From Arachis hypogaea (taxonomy: Eukaryota; Streptophyta; Magnoliopsida; Fabales; Fabaceae): a DNA stretch of 64,000 nt. This document shows positions 47,395 through 58,500 of this stretch, piece after piece; within the stretch, counting starts at the first letter, position 1; each line of letters opens with the position of its first letter. The notes under the pieces were generated by a model. The model did no database searches and was not told the DNA's origin. It saw only the letters and a list, made by a program, of their open reading frames with translations. Made by a program: the position numbers and the translations under genes. The stretch covers positions 146,512,699-146,576,698 of the forward strand of contig NC_092050.1 in assembly GCF_003086295.3 (NCBI RefSeq), read 5' to 3'.

Positions 47395-50300
47395 CCTCTA
47401 TTGTCAATATGTATAATATTTTAAATATATACAATTCTTAAAGAGTTGTGTCTCTTTAACCAAATAGTACTATGTACCGTTATTAAATTCACAATATATA
47501 AATGGTTAGTAATAGTTTATTAATATTAATAATAACATTAATAATAATATTAATAATATTAAACTTGTAAATACTTTTTAATCCTCCACTATTTATAAAA
47601 TTAAATATCATATACAAGTATATACATAATGAATGTGCCAATAAGATTAAACATTTTTTAGTGTAAATTTTAAAGTTTTAACGAAATAATAAGTGTCTAA
47701 TCGATTAAATCTATACTTCATATGTTAGTACCAAAAATCACACACATTACTTGTATCCTTCAAGTTCAAGGGCCTATAATTTTAAGCACTTATATGACTT
47801 TGTGCTCATCCTAGTGCCATGAATATTTACGAGAATAAAACCTCTAAAATTTACGATTGGAGCGGCACCACTCCTATATTTATATAGGTGGAATTCTTTG
47901 ATAAATAATATTATCATTCTATTAAGAGTTTTAACTCACTCTCTTAATTTATTATAAATAATACTAAATCTTATACCTTAGTATTCCAATTGTTAAATAA
48001 CTTGTTATTACCCATTAAACCTCGAAACTAGTGATCTAATAGAATGAGGTTGGGTTCCCATCATTTAGCAATAATAGGTTTTAATCCTATTTTAGACGTT
48101 ATTTCTTTGATTTTATCCCTTGACAAACCTTTAGTCAAAGGATCTACTAAATTTCTTTGAGATTTTACATAAGTGATAGTAATTACACTATTATCTATTA
48201 GTTACCTCACAAACTCTTGTCTGAGACTTATATGTCTAGATTTTTCACTATAAATCTTATTATATGCTTGAGACATGGTTGATTCATTATCACAGAAGAT
48301 TGAAATGGCTGTCGTCTACTGTGACCACAACTTTATATCATATAACAAATTCCAGAGCCATTCCGCTTCTTTACCCACAACTGATAAAGCTACAAATTTA
48401 GTCTCCATAGTTGAATGTAAAATACACGTTTGTTTCTTTGAGACCCAATTTATTACTCTACCACCTATAGTGAAAATCTATCCTGAAGTGAATTTGTTAT
48501 CACTAGGATTTGTAATCTAACTTTGCGTCAGAATAACCTTGAGATAATTAATATAATGTAATCTCAAGTTTATGATTTTCTTGAGATAACCAAGAACTCT
48601 TGTTATAGCTTTTCAATGTTGATTACTAGTATTTTCTATAAATTTCGATAATTTGCATACAGCAAATGCTATATCATGTCTAGTGCAATGCATTGGATAC
48701 ATTAAATTTCCTATAACACTAGCATATTCTAATTGTGGTATAAGTCTTTTCATGTTTTCTTCTAATTTAGAATTAATTTACAAACTTTATTTTCATTTTC
48801 AGGTAGCACATAGCCTTTTGCTTGCTCTATATAAATTTTTTCATTAAGATTTTCATTTAGAAAAGTTGTTTTAATATTCATTTGATGTATATGAAGCTTG
48901 TGAATGGATGCTAATGCTATAAAAGTCCTAATAGAAGTCAATGTCACAGGTGTGTAGGTATCAAAATAGTTTAGACTTTTTTGTTGTCTAAACTCCTTGG
49001 CCACTAACCTTATTTTAAAGGCTTGTAATGAATCATTAGTGTTATACTTTTTTCTAAATACCCACTTACATCCTATAGGATTTGATCCTATAAGAAAATC
49101 AACAAAGACCCAAGTATTGTTTAATAATATTGAGTCCATTTCATCATTTGTTGCTTCTTTTTAAAAAGCAAAATCTCTTAAAGCCGTAGCCTCTTTGAAC
49201 GTTTGAGGATCATCCTTTATGTTCATCACAATAGGAATCTTGTTTGTCACAGAATCTCTAGTTCCTTTTACCAAAAAAGTGATAGCCTGAGAAAAAATAA
49301 AATCTGGACCCAAGTCTTTTTTTTTCTCACTCTCAAGCTCTTTCTTGGTTCAATTAATTCTTTGTTGTTTAGTTCTTTATTATTTTGAATATCTTTTGAA
49401 ACATTAATATTATTTTAGGAATATTCTAAACTAGAAGTTAAATCATTGATAAATTTATTTTCAATAAATTCTACTTCCCTTGATTTAACAACTACATTAG
49501 ATACTAAATCTAATATTCCATATGCTTTAGAAGTTTGAGCATATCATATAAAAGTGCCTTTCATGGTATTTAGCCCCAATTTAGTTATCTTTTGATCAGA
49601 AACTCGATAAAAGGCTAAACACCCTCACACTTTTAGATAATTCAAATTAGGCTTTCTTCCTTTCCATATTTCATAAGGAGAAATCTTTCTATATCTTGAC
49701 GGTATCCTATTATAAATATGACATGTTGTCAATAATGCTTCGCCTCACAAATTGTAAGGCAATTTTGCATTTATGACATTGAGTTAACTATATCCATTAA
49801 GGTACGATTCTTTCTTTCTGCCAAATCATTTTTTTGCAGAGTATACAGAGCAGAAGATTTATGCACAATACCATGTAGTTCACAAAAATGATCAAATTCA
49901 TTAGAAAAATATTCTCCACCACAATCACTACAAAGAACTTTTATTTTCTTATCATGCATATATCTACTTCTATTTTATATTTTTTAAACATTTCAAAATT
50001 TCATCTTTATTTCTAAGCAAATACACATAAATAAATCTATAACAATTATCAATAAAAGCTATAAAATATTTTTTTTTCTTCTCTAGTAACATTGCCATTT
50101 AATCCATAAATATCATTATGAATAAATTTTAATAAATGTGTATTTCTTTTAACTTTAGAAAAAAAATTTTTAAAATTTTTAAAATTGTATGCAAATATCA
50201 CATTTCTTATTAAAATCCTTGTTACTGTGATCAATATAATTATTTGTATGCATATATTTAATTGATTTGTAATTTAAGTGTGTTAATTTACTATGTCATA

Positions 50301-50400
50301 AATCACAAGAATCAACATCTAAAGAAACATTAACTTTATTATTAATACTAAGTTTAAACATGACTTTAGTACAATATCTTTTTTTCTATGAATACATTAT
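47395..50400 (-). pseudogene. Ty1/copia relic, antisense
   Basis: In minus-strand order: integrase remnants near 49960-49770 (VLCSDCGGEYFSNEF, HGIVHKSSALYT, LAERKNRTLMDIV), RT at 49139-48762 (PIGCKWVFRKKY, HQMNIKTTFLNENLNEKIY), and the RNase H end near 48150-48050 (NLVDPLTKGLSRDK). The DPLTKGL box suggests a Tork-type lineage, by inference. Gag and protease are absent or unrecognisable. The 3' part near 47585-47600 has a TGGAGGATT tract that may mark a lost LTR; the LINE lies next to it. No LTR pair was found. Confidence 0.75.
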
Positions 50401-50876
50401 TTTTAAGTAAGATCACTTTATCAGATTTTATTATAATTTTAAATCTTCTCTTACATAAGAGACTAAAAGAAACTAACTTTTTCTCTCAAATCCAGAACAT
50501 AAAGTATATTTATTTACATACAGCCTCAAAAAAGTATCACAAAACTATTTTATTTCCCGGGCACGGATTCAGTATGCCGAAGACGTTTGTGCACTGAAAC
50601 GCCAAAAATTTGTTTGACTTATTGGTGCGCATTTTTATTGAGGAGTCATTAGATCTTTTATGTTTTTTTAGTCCAACGGTCAACATCATTCTAAATGTAA
50701 TTTAATGTAATTGGCTAGCTAGTATTTTTTTTGCAGCTTTTATGTCAATGGGGTTACTTTAAAAATATTATTTTCTTGATAGTTATTGTTGTTATATCAG
50801 AAATATATGTGGATTTATATCAAAAAATTAGAAATATATAAAATTTAAATTAATTAGAGTTAAATATCTCCTGTTA
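50401..50876. other. No recognisable feature
   Basis: AT-rich sequence follows the copia relic. There are short ORFs only, and I saw no repeat structure. Confidence 0.5.
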
Positions 50877-51174
50877 TGTTAAATGCCACCTTCAGCTCCC
50901 TCTTCACCCTCAACTCCTCCCTCTTTTTCCTAATCTCCACCACAACCTCGCGCACCCCAACATCAACCATCTGGTCGGAGATGAGCTTGAGAAATCCAAC
51001 GAGGTCGTCGGAGAAAAGCTGGGACTGGAAAACGGGGCCATTGGCGAGAGAAAAGAGTGACCCGAAGTTGTCGCATTGAAAGAGGATGTAGGATTGGACC
51101 TTGGATCGGATCTAAAGGGAATGCAATTCTAGTCGCTGGATGAGGAGGCGGAGATTCAGTGTGGAGAGCGGCAT
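50877..51174 (-). pseudogene. Fragment of an unrecognised protein-coding gene
   Basis: From ATG at 51174 the minus strand reads MPLSTLNLRLLIQRLELHSL, then a TAG at 51114-51112, and continues in the same frame with SYILFQCDNFGSLFSLANGP, FSDDLVGFLKLISDQMVDVG and VVVEIRKKREELRVKRELKV. GC content and normal amino-acid composition contrast with the AT-rich flanks, suggesting real coding ancestry. The end is a charged helical stretch. I do not recognise the family. It could be a captured or retroposed exon. Confidence 0.45.
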
Positions 51175-51602
51175 TGTTGGATTGGAGAGGTCATGGGTCG
51201 AAAGGAGATAGACCTCTGGCGTTGATCGCGTCAAAGATCAAATCTATCGGACGGTTGAGAGAGAGGGAGAGATAGATTGAGGGTGCCGGCAGCTATGGAT
51301 TCCAATTCCATTTCTCTGTCTTCTTCTCCATCATTTAGATTAATTTTATTAAATTTTTTTGGTAACAAAATTAAAACAACCAAACAGAAAAGAAAAACAA
51401 TCCAGATCAGCGCTGCAGCCGCCATCGTAGTGCCCCCATCGTCAACTACTAGGCGACCTTTTCATTTGCCCAGATCTGCACCGTCTAAACCCGTGCGGCG
51501 CCTTCCCTGCCTCACTCTCACGTAACTATATATAAAGCATTCATTAAATACCTCCATGTGAAAGTAACCCAACCACTTTGAATGACAGACTATTTACTGG
51601 CA
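51175..51602. other. Unassigned sequence before Athila-like copy 2
   Basis: It is moderately GC-rich (51420-51520) and has GAGAGAGGGAGAGA low complexity. There is no convincing gene. It may be the 5' flank of the fragment at 50877-51174. Confidence 0.4.
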
Positions 51603-51607
51603 CTGAC

Positions 51608-53313
51608 TGATGAGTGGATAATTTATACGCTTTTTGGCATTGTTTTTAGTAGAATCTAGTTACTTTTAGGGATGTTTTTATTAGTTTTTATGTTAAATTC
51701 ACATTTCTGGACTTTACTATGAGTTTATGTATTTTTCTGTGATTTCAGGTATTTTCTGGCTGAAATTGAGGGACTTGAGCAAAAATCAGATTCAGAGGTT
51801 GAAGAAGGACTGCTGATATTGTTGGATTCTGACCTCCCTGCACTCAAAGTGGATTTTCTGGAGCTACAAAACTCAAAATGGTGCGCTTTCAATTGCGTTA
51901 GAAATTAGACATCCAGAGCTTTCCAGAAATATATAATAGTTCATACTTTGGCCGAGTTTATACGATGCAAATGGTTGTTGAACGCCAGTTCTACGCTGCA
52001 ATCTGGAGTTAAACGCCAGAAACACGTCACAAGCCAGAGTTGAACGCCAGAAATACGTTACAAACTGGCGTTCAACTCAAATAATGACCTCTCCATGTGT
52101 AAACTTCAAGCTCAGCCCAAGCACACACCAAGTGGTCCCTGGAAGTGGATTTATGCATCAATTACTTACTTCTGTAAACCCTAGTAACTAGTTTAGTATA
52201 AATAGGACTTTTTACTAATGTATTTGACATCTTTGGATTATCTTTTGATCTATTGATCACGTTTGGGGGCTGGCCATTTGGACATGTCTGGACCTTCATC
52301 ACTTATGTATTTTCAAACGGTAGAGTTTCTGCACTCCATAGATTAAGGTGTGGAGCTCTGCTGTTCCTCAAAGTTAATGCAAAGTACTACTGTTTTTCTA
52401 TTCAATTCAACTTATTCCGCTTCTAAGATATTCATTCACACTTCAATATGAATGTGATGAACGTGACAATCGTCATCATTCCCCCACGAACGCGTGCCTG
52501 ACAACCACTTCCGTTCCACCTTAGATTGAATGAGTATCTCTTGGATCTCTTAATCAGAATCTTCGTGGTATAAGCTAGATTGATGGCGGCATTCATGAGA
52601 CTCCGGAAAGTCTAAACCTTGTCTGCGGTATTCCGAGTAGGACTCTGGGATTGAATGACTGTGACGAACTTCAAACTCGCGAGTGCTGGGCGTAGTGACA
52701 GACGCAAAAGGAGGGTGAATCCTATTCCAGTATGATCGAGAACCTCAGATGATTAGCCGTGCTGTGACAGAGCATTTGGACCATTTTCACAAGAGGATAG
52801 GATGCAGCCATTGACCACGGTGATGCCTCCAGATGATTAGGCATGCAGTGACAGCGCATCGGACCATTTTCTAGAGAGGATGAAAAGTAGCCATTGACAA
52901 TGGTGATGTCCTTACATAAAGCCAGCCATAGAAAGGAGTAAGACTGATTGGATGAAGACAGCAGGAAAGCAGAAGTTCAGAGGGACGAAAGCATCTCTAT
53001 ACCTTTATCTGAAATTCTCACCAATGATATACATAAGTATTTCTATCCTTATTTTCTATCCATTTATTATTAAATTTCGAAAACTCCATAATCAATTATT
53101 ATCCGCCTGATTGAGATTTACAAGGTGACCATAGCTTGCTTCAAGCCGACAATCTCCGTGGGATCGACCCTTACTCACGTAAGGTTTTATTACTTGGACG
53201 ACCCAGTGCACTTGCTGGTTAGTTGTATCAAAGTTGTGAATGAAAAACGATTTATTAAGACGTGCGTACAGAGTTTTTGGCGCCGTTGCCTGAGATCACA
53301 ATTTCGTGCACCA
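51608..53313 (+). repeat. 5' LTR of Athila-like copy 2
   Basis: The 1706-bp LTR starts TGATGAGTGGATAA and ends CGTGCACCA. GGCGTT..AACGCC-type palindromes lie near 51975-52075. A primer-site look-alike, TTTTTGGCGCCGTTGCC, lies at about 53274-53290, shortly before its end. Confidence 0.93.
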
Positions 53314-53319
53314 AGTTTT

Positions 53320-53338
53320 TGGCACCGTTGCCGGGGAT
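53320..53338 (+). other. Primer binding site (tRNA-Asp)
   Basis: TGGCACCGTTGCCGGGGAT begins six bases after the LTR. It is complementary, with one mismatch, to the 3' end of plant tRNA-Asp (..CCCCGGCAACGGCGCCA), the primer used by Athila-type elements. Confidence 0.88.
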
Positions 53339-55220
53339 TGTTCAAGTTTGGACAACTGACGGTTCATCTTGTTGCTCAGATTAGGTAATTTTCTTTTTGT
53401 TTTATTTTCAAAAAATTTTCAAAAATCTTTCAGAAAATTTTCTTTTGTTTTCGAAAAAAAAAAATTAAAATAAATGTTTTCAAAAATGTATTTTTTTCTT
53501 TAGAATTTTTAAGAATGAATTCTAGTGTTTCATGATGATTTGTTGAATCCTGACTGGCTGTAAGCCATGTCTAATCTTTTGGACTGGGGTTTCAACTTAT
53601 CATCACAAGAGCTTGTTGATCCTCACACACTTAGTTGCTTTATACATGGAAAGTATCAATACATGCTAAAGCTTGACTGGCTATTAAGCCATGTCTAACC
53701 CTCAGATTGGAGCTTTAGAATAAGAGTGCAAGATTCCTGGAATTCATATTAAAAATTTTGGAATCCTTATTTTTCTTTTTCACACTAATTTTCAAAAAAT
53801 ATAAAATAAAAATACAAAAAAAATTAGAAAATCATAAAAATAAAAAATATTTCATGTCTATTGTTTGAGTCTTGAGTCAGATTTTAAGTTTGGTGTCAAT
53901 TGCATGTTCATCTCGCATTTTTCGAAAAAAAAATCATGCATTCATGGTGTTCTTCATGATCTTCAAGTTGTTCTTGGTAAATCTTCTTGTTTGATCTTGA
54001 TGTTTTCTTGTTTTGCATCTTTTCTTGTTTTACATGTGCATTTTTGCATTCATAGTGTCTGAACATGAAAGATTTCTAAGTTTGGTGTCTTGCATATTTT
54101 CTTTGCATAAAAATTTTTTCAAAAATATGTTCTTGATGTTCATCATGACATTCAAAGTGTTCTTGGTGTTCATCTTGACATTTATAGTGTTCTTGCATAC
54201 ATACATTGTTTTGATCCATAACTTTCATGCATTGCATCATTTTCATGTTTTTCTCTCTCATCATTAAAAAATTCAAAAATAAAAAAAATATCTTTTCCTT
54301 TTTCTTCTCATAAATTCGAAAATTTGAGTTGACTTTTTCAAAACTTTTTAAAATCTAGTTGTTTTTATGAGTCAAATCAAATTTTCAATTTAAAAATCTT
54401 ATCTTTTCAAAATCTTTTTCAAAAATCAAATCTTTTTCATTTTTCTTAGTTATTTTTGAAAATTTTAAAAATATTTTTCAAAAATCTTTTTCTTATCTTT
54501 ATCACATAATTTTCGAAAATAACATCATCAATTAATGTTTTGATTCAAAAATTTCAAGTTTGTTACTTGCTTGTTAAGAAAGATTCAAACTTTAAATTCT
54601 AGAATCATATCTTGTGATTTCTTGTGAATCAAGTCATTAATTGTGATTTTAAAAATCAAATATTTTTCAAAAACTAATTTCAATCATATCTTTTCAAAAA
54701 TATCTTCTTATCTTATCTTTTTCAAAAATTTGATTTTAAAATATCTTTTCTAACTTCTTATCTTCTTATCTTTTCAAAAATTGATTTTCAAAATTTGTTG
54801 CAACTAACTAACTAACTTTTTGTTTGTTTCTTATCTTTTTCAAAACTACCTAACTAAATCTCTCTCTCTAATTTTCGAAAATATCTCCCTCTTTTTCAAA
54901 AATTTTTTTTAATTAACTAATTATTTTAATTTTTTATTTTAATTTTCGAAAATTAGTAACCTTTTTCAAAAACAATTTTCGAAAATCACTAACTCTTTTT
55001 CAAAAAAATTATTTTTCGAAAATTCTCTCTCTCTCTCATCTCCTTCTATTTATTTATTTATTTACTAACATCTCTTCCTCACTCACCAAAAATCCGAACT
55101 CTCTCTCTCTCTCTCTGAGTTCAGATTTTCTCTTCTTTTCTTCTACTCACATAAGGGAACCTCTATACTTGGGTAAAAAGGATCCCTATTATTATTATTT
55201 TTCTGTTCCCTCTTTTTCAT
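53339..55220 (+). other. AT-rich leader of Athila-like copy 2
   Basis: The non-coding leader has two copies of a GACTGGCT..TAAGCCATGTCTAA block (near 53555 and 53677), two TAAGTTTGGTGT motifs (near 53886 and 54077), and a long 54300-55020 zone full of TTTTTCAAAA and TTTTCGAAAA words that can pair with one another. Confidence 0.75.
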
Positions 55221-57488
55221 ATGAGCAGGAGCAAGGACAAGAATATTCTTGTTGAAGCAGATCCAGAACCTGAAAGGACTCTGAAGAGGAAACTAAGAGA
55301 AGCTAAATTACAACAACCCAGCAAGCACCTTTCAGAAATTTTCGAACAGGAAGAGGAGATGGCAGCCGAAAATAATAATAATGCAAGGAGGATGCTTGGT
55401 GACTTTACTGCACCTAATTCCAATTTACATGGAAGAAGCATCTCTATCCCTACCATTGGAGCAAACAATTTTGAGCTGAAACCTCAGCTAGTTTCTCTAA
55501 TGCAACAAAATTGCAAGTTTCATGGACTTCCATCTGAAGATCCTTTTCAGTTCTTAACTGAATTCTTGCAGATCTGTGATACTGTTAAGACTAATGGAGT
55601 AGATCCTGAAGTCTACAGGCTCATGCTTTTCCCGTTTGCTGTGAGAGACAGAGCTAGAATATGGTTGGATTCTCAACCTAAAGATAGCCTGAACTCTTGG
55701 GATAAGCTGGTCAAGGCTTTCTTAGCCAAGTTCGTTCCTCCTCAAAATCTGAGTAAGCTTAGAGTAGATGTTCAAACCTTCAGGAAAAAAGAAGGTGAAT
55801 CCCTCTATGAAGCTTAAGAGAGATACAAGCAACTGACCAAAAAGTGTCCTCCTGACATGCTTTCAGAATGGACCATCCTGGATATATTCTATGATGGCCT
55901 GTCTGAATTAGCTAAGATGTCATTGGATACTTCTGCAGGTGGATCCATTCACCTAAAGAAAACGCCTGCAGAAGCTCAAGAACTTATTGACATAGTTGCT
56001 AATAACAAGTTCATGTACACTTCTGAGAGGAATCCTGTGAGCAATGGGACGCCTCAGAAGAAGGGAGTTCTTGAAATTGATACTTTGAATGCCATATTGG
56101 CTCAGAACAAAATATTGACTCAGCAAGTCAATATGATTTCTCAGAGTCTGAATGGAATGCAAGCTGCATCCAACAGTACTCAAGAGGCATCTGCTGAAGA
56201 AGAAGCTTATGATCTTGAAAACCCTGCAATAGCAGAGGTGAATTACATGGGTGAACCATATGGAAATACCTATAATCCCTCATGGAGAAATCACCCAAAT
56301 CTCTCATGGAAGGATCAACAAAAGCCTCACCAAGGCTTTAATAATGGTGAAAGAAACAGGTTTAGCAATAGCAAGCCCTTTCCATCATCCACTCAGCAAC
56401 AGACAGAGAACTCTGAACAAAATACTTCTAATTTAGCAAACTTAGTCTCTGATCTATCTAAGGCCACTGTGAGTTTCATGAATGAAACAAGGTCCTCCAT
56501 TAGAAATTTGGAAGCACAAGTGGGCCAGCTGAGTAAAAGAGTCATTGAAATCCCTCCTAGTACTCTCCCAAGCAATACAGAAGAAAATCCAAAAGGAGAG
56601 TGCAAGGCCATTGAAATGACCATCATGGCCGAAACCACAAAAGAGGAGGAGGACGTGAATCCCAAGGAGGAAGACCTCCTGGGACGTCCAGTGATCAATA
56701 AGGAGTTTCCCTTTGAGGAACCAAAGGAATCTGAGGCTCATCTAGAGACCATAGAGATTCTATTAAACCTCCTTATGCCATTCATGAGCTCTGATGAGTA
56801 TTCCTCTTCTGAAGAGAATGAGGAAGTTACTAAGGAGCAAGTTACCAAGTACCTTGGTACAATCATGAAGTTGAATGCCAAATTATTTGGTATTGAGACT
56901 TGGGAAGATGAACCTCCCTTGTTCACCAATAAACTGAGTGATCTGGATCAACTGACATTGCCTCTGAAGAAACAGAATCCTGGAAAGTTCTTAATACCTT
57001 ATACCATAGGCATCATGATCTTTGAAAAGGCTCTGTGTGACCTTGGTTCAGGGATAAACCTCATGCCCCTCTCTGTAATAGAGAAACTGGGAATCTTTGG
57101 GGTGCAAGCTACTAAAATCTCATTAGAGATGGCAGACAATTCAAGAAAACAGGCTTATGGACAAGTAGAGGACGTGTTAGTAAAGGTTGAAAGCCTTTAC
57201 ATCCCTGCTGATTTCATAGTCCTAGATACTGGGAAGGATGAGGATGAATCCATCATCCTTGGAAGACCCTTCCTAGCCACAGCAAGAGCTGTGATTGATG
57301 TTGACAGAGGCGAACTAGTCCTTCAATTGAATGAGGACTCCTTTGAGTTTAAAACTCAAGGTCATCCTTCTGTAAACATGGAAAAGAGGCACAGTAAGCT
57401 TCTCTCAAAACAGAGTCAACCAGAGCCCCCACAGCCAAACTCTAAGTTTGGTGTTGGGGAGTCTCAACAATGCTCTGAACATCTGTGA
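55221..57488 (+). pseudogene. gag-protease of Athila-like copy 2, one nonsense codon
   Basis: The ATG at 55221 (MSRSKDKN) opens one frame to 57488 broken only by TAA at 55815-55817, where copy 1 has Trp. The gag domain covers roughly codons 90-240 (FQFLTEFLQICDTVKTNGV; WTILDIFYDGL). The linker carries NYMGEPYGNTYNPSWRNHPN. The protease domain near 57020-57310 has CDLGSGINLMPLSVIEKLG with a catalytic Asp in DLGS, then ADFIVLDTG and ILGRPFLATARAVIDVD, as in Athila polyproteins. It ends with one NSKFGVG unit. It lacks the pol domains that should follow. Function was Gag particle formation and self-processing, by family knowledge. Confidence 0.9.
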
Positions 57489-57698
57489 GGCTCCATGAGA
57501 GCCCACTGTCAAGCTATTGACATTAAAGAAGCGCTTGTTGGGGGGCAACCCAATTTTTAATTATCTATTTTTAATTTATTTTATTGATATTTCATGTTTT
57601 ATTAGGTTCATGATCATGTGGAGTCACAAAATAAATATAAAAATTGAAAACGGAATCAAAAATAGCAGAAGAAAAATCACACCCTGAAGGAGGATCTT

Positions 57699-57950
57699 AC
57701 TGGCGTTTAAACGCCAGTAAGGAGCATCTATCTGGCGTTCAACGCCAAAACAGAGCATGTTTCTGGCGTTGAACGCCAGAAACAAGCAGCATCCTGGCGT
57801 CCAGACGCCAGAACTGCGCAGTGAAGAAGAGCTGGCGCTGAACGCCAGAAACAAGCATCTGGTTGGCGTTCAACGCCAGAAATATGCTGCATTTGGGCGT
57901 TGAACGCCCAGAACAAGCATCAGTTCGGCGTTTAAACGCCAGAATTGCAT
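57699..57950 (+). repeat. Array of eight GGCGTT..AACGCC hairpin units, copy 2
   Basis: Eight inverted repeats follow one another with 20-30-bp spacers, many reading GAAACAAGCATCT or similar. Stems change on both sides together in TGGCGTCCAGACGCCA and GGGCGTTGAACGCCC. Loops vary among TTCA, TTGA and TTTA. It lies in the same position as in copy 1, between gag and the second ORF. Confidence 0.88.
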
Positions 57951-58500
57951 GCAAAGGCATTTTACATGCCTAATTGGTGCAGGGATGAAATTCCTTGACA
58001 CCTCAGGATCTGTGGACCCCACAGGATCATCTCAGCATCTGTGGACCCCATAGGATCCCCACCTACCACCACTCACTCTCTTCCCTCTTCTCAATGTTCA
58101 TCCTCTCTTCCCAATAAACACTCTTTCCCAAAACTCTTCACCAATCACCTCAATCTCTCTTCCCTATCACCACTTCACCACTCACATCATCCACTCTTCC
58201 CCATAAACCTACCTCATAAACTCCACCTAACTTCAAAATTAAAAATCAATTTTCCACCCAAATCCCACCCTTATGGCCGAACCTTACCCCCCTCCCTTCC
58301 CTATATATAGCCCTCCATTCTCCCTCATTTTCACACAACACAACCCTCTCTTCCCCTTCTTGGCCGAAACACATCTCTCTCTCCCTCTCCTCTATTTCTT
58401 CTTCTTCTTCATCTATTCTTTTTTCTCTTGCTCGAGGGCGAGCAAAATTCTAAGTTTGGTGTGGTAAAAGCATAAGCTTTTTGTTTTTGTATTACCATTG

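Noticed and set aside
53125..53388. 87-codon ORF at the LTR end of copy 2 (also near 62315)
   Set aside because: It translates the LTR terminus and primer site, is repeated because LTRs are repeated, and has no domain.
57699..57950. CRISPR-like array (regular repeats with spacers)
   Set aside because: The repeats are palindromic and variable, the spacers are similar to one another, and the context is a plant retrotransposon.
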